DNA of 64,000 nucleotides from assembly GCA_035547835.1 (NCBI GenBank), contig DASZTW010000005.1:310001-374000 (forward strand), in the 5' to 3' direction. This document shows positions 25,711 to 32,764 of the stretch, piece after piece (the stretch's first letter is position 1; each line of letters opens with the position of its first letter). This stretch comes from Acidimicrobiales bacterium. GTDB taxonomy: Bacteria > Actinomycetota > Acidimicrobiia > Acidimicrobiales > Iamiaceae. The position numbers and the translations under genes are program-made. The notes under the pieces were generated by a model that saw only the letters and a program-made list of their open reading frames with translations, was not told the DNA's origin and searched no databases.

Positions 25711-26486
25711 GACTCGCTCCCGGATGTGGCCAGCTCGCCCAAGTAGGCCTCACGCACCCGCCGGTCGTTCAGCACCTCTGCGGTCGGGCCTTCGGCGATG
25801 ACGGTTCCGAAATCGAGCACATAGATCCGCTCGACGAACTGGCGCACCATCTCGACGTCGTGTTCGACCAGCAGGACCGCCGCGCCGCGTTCACGATGCA
25901 CGTTGCGCAGCGTCTCGGTGAGCGCCGCGGTCTCGCTGCGGTCGAGCCCCGAGGACGGCTCGTCGAGCAGTAGCAGGCGCGGCTCGGTCATCAAGGCTCG
26001 GCCGACCTCGACGAGTCGGCCGCGACCAAGGCTGAGCGACTCGATCGGCCGATCGGCGCAGTCATCCAGACCGAGCAGCGCCAAGGTGGCGTCGACCCGT
26101 TTCCTCGCGTCGGGCTTGGGACGGCTCAGCCCGACCACGTCGCGCCACACCGCGCACTTCCCGTCGCGCATCTGGTCGGCGAGCAACAGGTGCTCGCGGG
26201 GCGTCATGCCAGTGAACAGCTCGATGCGTTGGAAGGTGCGCCCGAACCCGAGGCGGGCCCGCTTGAAGGTGGGCATGCGACCAAGGGTCTGCCCGCCGAG
26301 GTGGACCGAGCCCTGGTCGGGGCGCAACACGCCGAACATGCAGTTGAACAGGGTGGTCTTGCCGGCGCCGTTGGGTCCGATCAGACCGACGAGCTCGCCA
26401 TCGTCGATGCGAAGGCTCACGTCGTTGAGCGCCTTGATGCCCGAGAAGCTCAACGAGATGTTCGACGCGTGCAAGAGCGCGCTCAT
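25707..26486 (-). CDS. livG: Branched-chain amino-acid-type ABC transporter ATPase LivG
   Basis: A 259-aa ATPase paired with LivF. Walker A is LIGPNGAGKTTLFNCMFG near residue 35, GRTFQRIELFTGMTPREHLL is the Q-loop region, and Walker B is RLLLLDEPSSGLDRSE with the switch histidine in LLVEHDVEMV. The signature reads LSLGRGRLVEVGRAL, where LivG proteins normally have LSYGQQR; the conserved LSxG is kept but glutamine is lost. It starts with ATG overlapping the permease stop by 4 nt. The C-terminal ALLxxEV tail specific to this family appears as EAYLGELATSG. Confidence 0.9.
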   Translation of the reverse strand: MSALLHASNISLSFSGIKALNDVSLRIDDGELVGLIGPNGAGKTTLFNCMFGVLRPDQGSVHLGGQTLGRMPTFKRARLGFGRTFQRIELFTGMTPREHLLLADQMRDGKCAVWRDVVGLSRPKPDARKRVDATLALLGLDDCADRPIESLSLGRGRLVEVGRALMTEPRLLLLDEPSSGLDRSETAALTETLRNVHRERGAAVLLVEHDVEMVRQFVERIYVLDFGTVIAEGPTAEVLNDRRVREAYLGELATSGSES

Positions 26487-28516
26487 CGGGCTTCACTCCC
26501 CTCGCCGATGCCAGCAGCTGTGGGCTGCGGATCCGGCGCACCGTCGGCCACGGCGACCGGCTCGGGGGGCGTGGCGACCGGCGACGGGGAACCCCGGTCG
26601 AGCAGTCGCTGGAGGCGGTTCATCGTGAGCCCGTTGTAGTACTGCAGCACGCCTTCGGGGTGTTGCGCGAAACCGATGGCGCCGAGGCCGAACAGCACGA
26701 TCTGCCACTGCTGGGAGATGTGCAGCGCTTGGAGGATCTCGGGGGAGAACGTGAACGCGCACGCCGCGGCGATCGCGCCCAGCACGGTGCGCGTGCCCAT
26801 GATGACCACGAGCACCAACCACAGCAGCGCGCCGACGACGGTGAAGTTCGCGTCGTAGTTGGCCGCACCTTCCCGCATGCTCAACAGCGCCCCGCCCAAG
26901 CCCGCCAGCGCGGCCGACACGGCGAACGCGAGGATCCGCAGTCGCGTCGGGCTGACGCCCATCGACGCGGCGGCGACTTCGGACGTGTCGAGCGCCCGCA
27001 AGCTCCGACCGACCAGACCGCGGCGGATGCGCGCGACGACGAACGACGCCAGCGCCAAGATCACGAAGCACAGCAGCATGTAGCTGCGATCGTCGGTGAA
27101 GTTGATCGGGCCGAGCTGCGGGCGCGGCACGGCAATCGGCAACTGCCCGCCGCTGGCCCAGTCGAACTTGCGAATCACGCTTTCGAAGAACATCGCGAAC
27201 GCCAACGTCGCGAGCGCCAGATAGATGCCGCCGAGCCGGAGCGCCGGGATGGCCAAGATCGCGCCCACGAGCGCGGCGAGCACCACGCCGATGACCATCG
27301 CCGGCAACACGCCCATGCCCTGTTTCGTGGCGAGCTGGCCGGCGGTGAACCCGCCGATGGCCGCGAACGAGCCCTGCGCCAGCGAGATCTGGCCCGCCAT
27401 CCCGGTGAACACCGTGAACGACAAGAAGATGACGGCCAGCGCGGCAGCCTTGGTGCCGAGGCCGACCCAGTAGTTGTCGGCGGCGAAACCGAAGTACAGC
27501 AGCGCGCCGGCGACCACCGCCACGCCCATGATCCGGGTGGCAAGGGTGAGGGCCGGGCTGCGTTCGTCGGTCACGTCGCCGGCAGACGGCGGGTCGACAC
27601 CGGCAAGGGGATCCGCGTGGCCGGTGTCGCGCTGCAACGACGGCTTGAAGATCAAGACCACGAACAGCAACACGAATGGCAACGACGGACGCAGGCCCTG
27701 CGAGACGATGCTGTTCGCCGGCAACCAACGAGCCAGCAGCTGCGCACCGATGCCGAGGCCGAGCCCACCGACCACTGCCAGAGGCAGGCTCGACAGGCCG
27801 GCGAACACGGCAGCAGCGATCGCCACCACGATCAACAAGAAGAAGTTCTGCGACGACAGCTGCGGATACAGCGGGCCGAGCAGCGCACCGGCGAGCCCGG
27901 CAAACAAGCTCGACAGCATCCACCCTGCCGACGACACCCGATCGGAGCTGATCCCTGCGAGCTCGGTCATGCGGGGGCTCTCGACGACCGCGCGCATTCG
28001 GAGCCCGATGGCCGTGTAGCGAAACAGCGCCGTCAGCACCACCAGCGCGCCGAGGGTGGCCACGATCGTGGCGATGTCGTCCCGGAAGAAGCCGTAGCTA
28101 CCGAGGTGGTACGTGGTGTCGCCGGACCCGACGATGCCCTCGACCCCGTACAGCGGCGCGGAGCCGAAGTCCAGCGCCAGCTTCACGATCTCGGGCAGGG
28201 CGAGCAACAGACCGATGGACACCGCCAGGCGCGCCACATGTGGCGCCGTGCGCAGATGGCGGAACACCGCCCAGTACAACAACACCCCGAGCAGCGGCGC
28301 GAACAGCACGACCGCGACGAGCACGGCCGGTGGGATCGGCCACCCGTGCTTCACACGAAGCTCGTAGTACAGCGCCGCCGAGGCGTACGCCTGCGCACCG
28401 AACGCCAGGTTGAAGACGCCCGACACCTTGTAGGTGAGGACGAACCCCATCGCGATGAGCGCGAAGACGCAACCCACCGGGAAGCCCTGGATGAACGAAC
28501 TGACGATGTCGTGCAC
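26483..28516 (-). CDS. Fused LivH-LivM permease
   Basis: A 677-aa integral membrane protein joining both permease subunits of a branched-chain amino-acid-type importer. Residues about 1-300 are LivH-like (GFVLTYKVSGVFNLAFGAQA, and GLRMRAVVESPRMTELAGIS as the ATPase-coupling loop). A hydrophilic linker of about 35 residues (HADPLAGVDPPSAGDVTDER) leads to the LivM-like half at about 330-640 (MAGQISLAQGSFAAIGGFTA, and VGRSLRALDTSEVAAASMGV as the second coupling loop). Each half has about eight membrane helices. The start is GTG at 28516, 44 nt after the binding-protein stop. The proline-rich C-terminal tail of about 35 residues is cytoplasmic and unexplained. Confidence 0.88.
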   Translation of the reverse strand: MHDIVSSFIQGFPVGCVFALIAMGFVLTYKVSGVFNLAFGAQAYASAALYYELRVKHGWPIPPAVLVAVVLFAPLLGVLLYWAVFRHLRTAPHVARLAVSIGLLLALPEIVKLALDFGSAPLYGVEGIVGSGDTTYHLGSYGFFRDDIATIVATLGALVVLTALFRYTAIGLRMRAVVESPRMTELAGISSDRVSSAGWMLSSLFAGLAGALLGPLYPQLSSQNFFLLIVVAIAAAVFAGLSSLPLAVVGGLGLGIGAQLLARWLPANSIVSQGLRPSLPFVLLFVVLIFKPSLQRDTGHADPLAGVDPPSAGDVTDERSPALTLATRIMGVAVVAGALLYFGFAADNYWVGLGTKAAALAVIFLSFTVFTGMAGQISLAQGSFAAIGGFTAGQLATKQGMGVLPAMVIGVVLAALVGAILAIPALRLGGIYLALATLAFAMFFESVIRKFDWASGGQLPIAVPRPQLGPINFTDDRSYMLLCFVILALASFVVARIRRGLVGRSLRALDTSEVAAASMGVSPTRLRILAFAVSAALAGLGGALLSMREGAANYDANFTVVGALLWLVLVVIMGTRTVLGAIAAACAFTFSPEILQALHISQQWQIVLFGLGAIGFAQHPEGVLQYYNGLTMNRLQRLLDRGSPSPVATPPEPVAVADGAPDPQPTAAGIGEGSEAR

Positions 28517-28560
28517 TGCGAAGTTCTCCCCGAGCCGTCACGGCGCCGCGCGCCGGACCG

Positions 28561-29970
28561 CTAGTGGGCTTCCTTGAACGTGAAGGGCTTGTTGGTGGCG
28601 AAGGTGACGTGCACGGGGGTCTGCCACACGTCGGGCTTCTGGCCGTCGAAGCACACCCAGGGCTTGCCGTTGTCGTCCCACACGCCCACGAACTTCCCGT
28701 TCGGCCCGACCTTGACGAAGTTGGCGCACTCGAACGGCCCCCGGTTCGTGGCGACCTTCGGGTCGCCGTGCTGGCGCGTCCAGTCGATCGGCGGGTTCCA
28801 GCCGTCGCCGACGTACCAGCTCTGCGTGTTCCAGGCGTTGATCAAGTTGGCCCAGGTGAAGTCCGGGCCGGCGGCCTTGAGCGCGTTCACGAACTGCAGA
28901 CCCGAGATCCAGCCCTGGGCGGTGAGCTCGGCGACCTGGATGTGGTGAGCCTTGGCGTACGCGACGTACTCCTTGACCGCGGCAGCCTGCGGCTGGTGCT
29001 CGAACGCGGTGATGTTCGCCAACATGATGTCGCCTTCGAGGTACTTGGCGTTCTTCGAGACGAACGTCTGGTCGTACATGTTGGCGTGCATGAAGGTGAC
29101 CTTGTCGCGGATCCCCTGCTTGACCATCTCCTTGGCCACTGCGAAGTCGCCGTTGTAGTCCATGCAGGTGACGAGGAAGTCGACGCCCTTCGACTTCATC
29201 TGCGAGACCTGTGCCGAGTAGTCGGTCTGGCCGAACTGCAACGACGAGTCTGCGAACACGACGTGTGCCCCGACGTCGTTGCCGAACTTGGTGAACGAGT
29301 CCTGCGTGCCCTTCGCGCACCCGGCTGCCTGGGGCACGCCATACGCGAGCACGCCAACCTTCGTGGCCTTGACCTGCTTGGCCACCCACGGCGCCATGTG
29401 TGGCTGCGGCGCGCAGTCGCTGAAGCACACCGGGCCGATGTTCGGGAAGAAGTTCTTGGGCCCGGCCCACTCGGGGTTGATGTTCCAGCCGAAGGTCGGG
29501 ATGCCGGCGGCTGCCAGCTTCGGCGCACCAGTGAACAGCTCGACCGCCTCGAAGACCGCGTACACGTTGTCCTGGCTCAACATCGCGTCGGTCTCGGTGG
29601 CGTTGTTGGCGGTCTGGTCATCACGCTCGGACGCCAGCTTGATCTTGCGGCCCCAGACGCCGCCCTTGGCGTTGATCATGTCGAAGTAGCCCTGCAGCCC
29701 CTTGTTGTACTGGCTGAGGTCGGTCCCGAGCGGGTTCGTCTTCGACACGATCGACCCCACGCGGATCTCCGTGTCGCTCACGCCCGGCGCGGTCACCGCC
29801 TGGTGCTTGGAGTAGTCCGAGCCGGAGTACGTGGTGACCGGCCCGTTCGACCCCGAGCCGGTGTCGGTGGTCGAGGACCCCTTCGAGGCGTTGCTGCACG
29901 CGGCAGCCACGAGGAGCAGCAACAGCACGGCCGCAACGGTGCGACCGCGGCCGGACATCAAGCGGTTCAT
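28561..29970 (-). CDS. ABC transporter substrate-binding lipoprotein (Peripla_BP_6), copy B
   Basis: Lipid-anchored binding protein of 469 aa for the adjacent LivHM-G-F importer. The signal peptide ends in the lipobox LLVAAAC near residue 22. The mature part begins with TAPGVSDTEIRVGSIVSKTN, the normal first strand of the family, and has GGVWGRKIKLASERDDQTAN and VKQGIRDKVTFMHANMYDQT. It closely resembles the next gene, copy A, over its whole length, including the cysteines in GPVCFSDC and VTCMDYNGDF. The ATG at 29970 is preceded by GGGGGATCC. Unlike its neighbours it is separated from copy A by 304 nt containing a promoter-like TGTTAGACT and a long palindrome, so it can be expressed on its own. 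Ligand unknown; amino acids, amides, urea or aromatic acids are all possible. Confidence 0.85.
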   Translation of the reverse strand: MNRLMSGRGRTVAAVLLLLLVAAACSNASKGSSTTDTGSGSNGPVTTYSGSDYSKHQAVTAPGVSDTEIRVGSIVSKTNPLGTDLSQYNKGLQGYFDMINAKGGVWGRKIKLASERDDQTANNATETDAMLSQDNVYAVFEAVELFTGAPKLAAAGIPTFGWNINPEWAGPKNFFPNIGPVCFSDCAPQPHMAPWVAKQVKATKVGVLAYGVPQAAGCAKGTQDSFTKFGNDVGAHVVFADSSLQFGQTDYSAQVSQMKSKGVDFLVTCMDYNGDFAVAKEMVKQGIRDKVTFMHANMYDQTFVSKNAKYLEGDIMLANITAFEHQPQAAAVKEYVAYAKAHHIQVAELTAQGWISGLQFVNALKAAGPDFTWANLINAWNTQSWYVGDGWNPPIDWTRQHGDPKVATNRGPFECANFVKVGPNGKFVGVWDDNGKPWVCFDGQKPDVWQTPVHVTFATNKPFTFKEAH

Positions 29971-30045
29971 CAGTGGGATCCCCCGATCTTCGTCGTCTGG
30001 CTGGCCAGCCAACGGCCCGATGCATCGAACAGCTTCAGGGTGCGC

Positions 30046-30054
30046 AGTCTAACA
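30046..30054 (-). promoter_or_regulatory. Extended -10 promoter, TGTTAGACT
   Basis: TGn plus TAGACT on the minus strand, about 76 nt before the copy B ATG. The palindrome at 30080-30102 lies immediately upstream of the expected -35. Confidence 0.4.
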
Positions 30055-30079
30055 GCGGTGTCACCCCCCGACCAGGCCC

Positions 30080-30102
30080 ATTTTCGACACGGCGTCGAAA
30101 AT
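30080..30102. promoter_or_regulatory. 23-bp palindrome ATTTTCGAC-N5-GTCGAAAAT
   Basis: Perfect 9-bp arms around ACGGC. The arm-spacer-arm layout (arms ending in GAC, 5-nt centre, arms starting GTC) matches the ATCTGAC-N5-GTCAGAT operators at 49.2 and 64.0 kb. There is no T-run, so I favour an operator over a terminator. Confidence 0.5.
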
Positions 30103-30274
30103 TGGCATCGGCCGGCCGACACGCATGACCCCAGTGTTCTTGTGGGCCGTGGTGAGGCTGGCCTCCGCCTGGCCGGCGCAGCGACTGGCGCAGGTCGACC
30201 CCGCGCCGCCGCGCGAGTGAGCAAGCGGACCAAGCGGTCCGAAATGTCTAACACCAACGTCATGTCGCGGGCGC

Positions 30275-31690
30275 TCAGCCTTGGCGCTGGGCGTCCTTGA
30301 ACGTGAAGGGTTTGTCGGTGTCGAAGCGGACGTTGACCGGCTGATACCACTGGTCCCGGTTGGCCCCGTCCCAACACACCCACGGCTTGCCGTGGTCGTC
30401 CCACACCCCTTTGAAGTCGCCGTTGGGCTGGACGCGGACCACGTTCGTGCACTCGAACCTCGGCGCGTGCGCAGGGTCGCCCGGGTTGCCGTGTTGGCGA
30501 CTCCAATCGGTCGGAGGCACCCATCCGTCGGCCGTGTACCACGTGGTGGTGTTCCACGCCTGGACCAGGTTCTTCCAGGTGAAGTTCGGTCCGGCCGCCT
30601 TCAACGCGCTCACGAACTGCATCCCGGCCACCCAGCCCTGCGCGGACAGCTCGAGGATCTTGACGTCGTGCGCCTTGGCGTAGGAGATGAACTGCTTGAC
30701 CGAGGCCGGCTGGGGCTGGTGCTCGAACGCAACCACCCCCGACGTCACGACCAGGTCACCGCTGAAGTACCGGGCGTTCGCCTTCACGAAGTCCTGGTCG
30801 TACATGTTCGGGTGCATGAACGTGACCTTGTCGCGGATGCCCTGCTTGACCATCTCCTTGGCCACCGCGAAGTCGCCGTTGTAGTCCATGCAGCTCACGA
30901 GGAAGTCGACGCCGGCGGCCTTCATCTTCGACACTTGGGCCGAGTAGTCGGTCTGGCCGAACTGCAACGACGTGTCGGCGAACGCCACGTGCGCGCCGAC
31001 GTCGTTGCCGAACTCCTTGAACGCGCTCGAGATGCCCTTGCCGCAACTGGCCGACTGTGGAACGGCGTACGCCAACACGCCGACTTTCGCTGCGTGCACC
31101 TTTTGAGCCATCCACGGCGCGACGTGCTGGAAGGGCGAGCACTGGTTGAAGCAGATCGGCGCCACGTTGGGGAAGAAGTTCTCGGGCCCTTGCCACTCGG
31201 CGTTGATGTTCCACCCGAAGGTGGGGATCCCGGCCGCCGCGAGCTTCGGCGCGCCGGTGAACAGCTCGACCGCGACGAACGCGGCGTACACGTTGTCTTG
31301 GCTCAACAGGGCATCGGCTTCGGTGGCGTTGTTGGCCGTCTGGTCGTCCCGCTGGGACACCAGCTTGATCTTGCGACCCCACACGCCGCCTTTCGCGTCG
31401 ACGTAGTCGAGGTAGGCCTGCAGGCCCTTGTTGAACTCGTTCATGTCGGTCCCGAGGGGGTTCGTTTTCGACACAATCGACCCCACGCGGATCTCCGTGT
31501 CGGTCACGCCTGGTGCGCTCACGGTCTGGTGCGTGGAGAAGTCGGACCCCGCGTACGTGGTGACCGCCCCGCCGCCTCCGGTGTCGATCGCGCCGCCACC
31601 TTTCTTCGCGTTGCTGCATGCCGCGGCAACGACGAGCAGCACGACCAGGGCCGACACAGCGCGGCCTCGCATGGACATCGACCGGCTCAT
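30275..31690 (-). CDS. ABC transporter substrate-binding lipoprotein (Peripla_BP_6), copy A
   Basis: Binding lipoprotein of 471 aa, paralogous to copy B along its full length. The lipobox is VVAAAC near residue 25; the mature N-terminus has SAPGVTDTEIRVGSIVSKTN, followed by GGVWGRKIKLVSQRDDQTAN and SSLQFGQTDYSAQ-like strands. Differences concentrate in the middle (NQCSPFQHVAPW against SDCAPQPHMAPW), where ligand contacts lie, so the two may bind different ligands for one permease. The ATG at 31690 follows GGGGGAGG. It lies 93 nt after the SDR gene. A recent tandem duplication explains the pair best. Confidence 0.85.
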   Translation of the reverse strand: MSRSMSMRGRAVSALVVLLVVAAACSNAKKGGGAIDTGGGGAVTTYAGSDFSTHQTVSAPGVTDTEIRVGSIVSKTNPLGTDMNEFNKGLQAYLDYVDAKGGVWGRKIKLVSQRDDQTANNATEADALLSQDNVYAAFVAVELFTGAPKLAAAGIPTFGWNINAEWQGPENFFPNVAPICFNQCSPFQHVAPWMAQKVHAAKVGVLAYAVPQSASCGKGISSAFKEFGNDVGAHVAFADTSLQFGQTDYSAQVSKMKAAGVDFLVSCMDYNGDFAVAKEMVKQGIRDKVTFMHPNMYDQDFVKANARYFSGDLVVTSGVVAFEHQPQPASVKQFISYAKAHDVKILELSAQGWVAGMQFVSALKAAGPNFTWKNLVQAWNTTTWYTADGWVPPTDWSRQHGNPGDPAHAPRFECTNVVRVQPNGDFKGVWDDHGKPWVCWDGANRDQWYQPVNVRFDTDKPFTFKDAQRQG

Positions 31691-31783
31691 CGAGCCTCCC
31701 CCGTTGATCCGATGGTGCTGCGACTGCGGGTGCCGCGCGACGGTAGCTGACCCCGGCCGCGCCGGCCTTGGATCGTCACCTCG

Positions 31784-32563
31784 TCAGGTGTTGCGGCCAC
31801 CGTTGACGCCAATGACCTGGCCCGTCACGTAGCCCGCATCATCGGACACCAGCCACGAGCACGCGCCGGCGATGTCCTCGGGTCGGCCGGCCCGGCGGAC
31901 CGGAGTCAGGGCGGCGTGGTGCTCGACGGTGTCGCCGAGCAGCCCCTGCGCCTCCGACTCGCGCAGCATGGGCGTGTCGACGAAACCTGGCGGGATGGTG
32001 TTGACCGTCACGCCTTTGGGCCCGAACTCGAGTGCCAACGCCTTCGTCAGGCCGATCAGTCCGGCTTTCGACGACACGTAGTGCGTCATGTACTGCTGGC
32101 CGCCCTGGGCGCTCGACGAGGAGATGTTCACGATCCGACCCCAGCCCGCCGTCAACATGTCGGGCAGCACCGCTTGGCAGAAGTAGAAGGGCCCGTTCAA
32201 GTTGACCGCCATGATCCGGTCCCACAAGTCGTCGGTGATCTTGAGAAACCCGGTGGTCGCGCTGATGCCAGCGCTGTTCACCAGGACGAGGACCGGCCCG
32301 AGTGCGCCACGTGCTGCTGCCACCGCTTGATCGACCTGCGCTCGGTCGGACACGTCGACGCCTCCGAGCGCCACGGCCTCACCACCAGCCTCGGTGATCT
32401 CCCCGGCCACCGCCTCGGCGCCGTCGTCGGACAAGTCGACGACGGCCACCGCGAAGCCGTCGCGGGCGAGTCGCAACGCGATGGCCCGGCCGATCCCGGA
32501 CGCGCCGCCCGTCACCAGCGCCACACGCCGTTCACTCGCGCCATCGTTCGCGTCATCGGTCAC
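31784..32563 (-). CDS. FabG-like short-chain dehydrogenase/reductase
   Basis: Classical SDR of 259 aa. The cofactor loop is ALVTGGASGIGRAIA near residue 16, DLSDDGAEA at the second strand suggests NAD(H) preference, the NSAG motif is in VLVNSAGISA, the catalytic serine in IVNISSSSAQGG, and the Tyr-Lys pair in YVSSKAGLIGLTKAL. The C-terminal SDDAGYVTGQVIGVNGG is standard for 3-oxoacyl reductase or 3-hydroxyacyl-CoA dehydrogenase-type SDRs. The GTG at 32563 begins the gene. It is the first gene of the transporter operon on the minus strand, which suggests the imported compound or its CoA ester is oxidised by it. Confidence 0.85.
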   Translation of the reverse strand: MTDDANDGASERRVALVTGGASGIGRAIALRLARDGFAVAVVDLSDDGAEAVAGEITEAGGEAVALGGVDVSDRAQVDQAVAAARGALGPVLVLVNSAGISATTGFLKITDDLWDRIMAVNLNGPFYFCQAVLPDMLTAGWGRIVNISSSSAQGGQQYMTHYVSSKAGLIGLTKALALEFGPKGVTVNTIPPGFVDTPMLRESEAQGLLGDTVEHHAALTPVRRAGRPEDIAGACSWLVSDDAGYVTGQVIGVNGGRNT

Positions 32564-32646
32564 GTCACGGCCTCCTCGCCGGCGGGGGGTTGCTCGGTGC
32601 GGCGACCGGGCGACTCGTGGTTCGTCCGGGCCACGGCCGCGAATCT

Positions 32647-32665
32647 AGTTCTCATTTGGGGAACT
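32647..32665. promoter_or_regulatory. Possible operator AGTTC-N9-GAACT
   Basis: Five-bp inverted arms in the 201-nt gap between the divergent SDR-transporter operon and the CocE-like hydrolase gene. Short arms and a long spacer make this weak. Confidence 0.25.
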
Positions 32666-32764
32666 GTGCTTTTCACGCTCGGAGAGCGGGACGCGCCGTC
32701 AGATGGCGGGCTCGCCGGGCGCGACGGTGGGATGCGAAGATCGGACATTGTGGACACAAGCGGC

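Larger units (their letters stand above)
29971..30274. other. Intergenic region between paralogous binding-protein genes
   Basis: The 304 bp hold no gene. Downstream of the copy A stop there is TGTTAGACA (30253-30245, minus strand) and a 6-bp hairpin CGGACC-gctt-GGTCCG (30241-30226) that may attenuate readthrough. Further on are a 23-bp palindrome (30080-30102) and the -10-like TGTTAGACT (30054-30046) for copy B. Confidence 0.6.

Noticed and set aside
26660-28564. A 634-codon plus-strand frame opposite the fused permease
   Set aside because: The permease on the minus strand has correct membrane helices and coupling loops; the antisense product is all charged low-complexity sequence.
28564-31750. 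Two long plus-strand frames opposite the binding proteins
   Set aside because: They mirror the two paralogous minus-strand genes, so their mutual similarity is a by-product of that duplication.
31916-32764. Upstream extension of the CocE-like gene
   Set aside because: The frame is open but lies opposite the SDR gene and its promoter, and the signal peptide begins at 32765.
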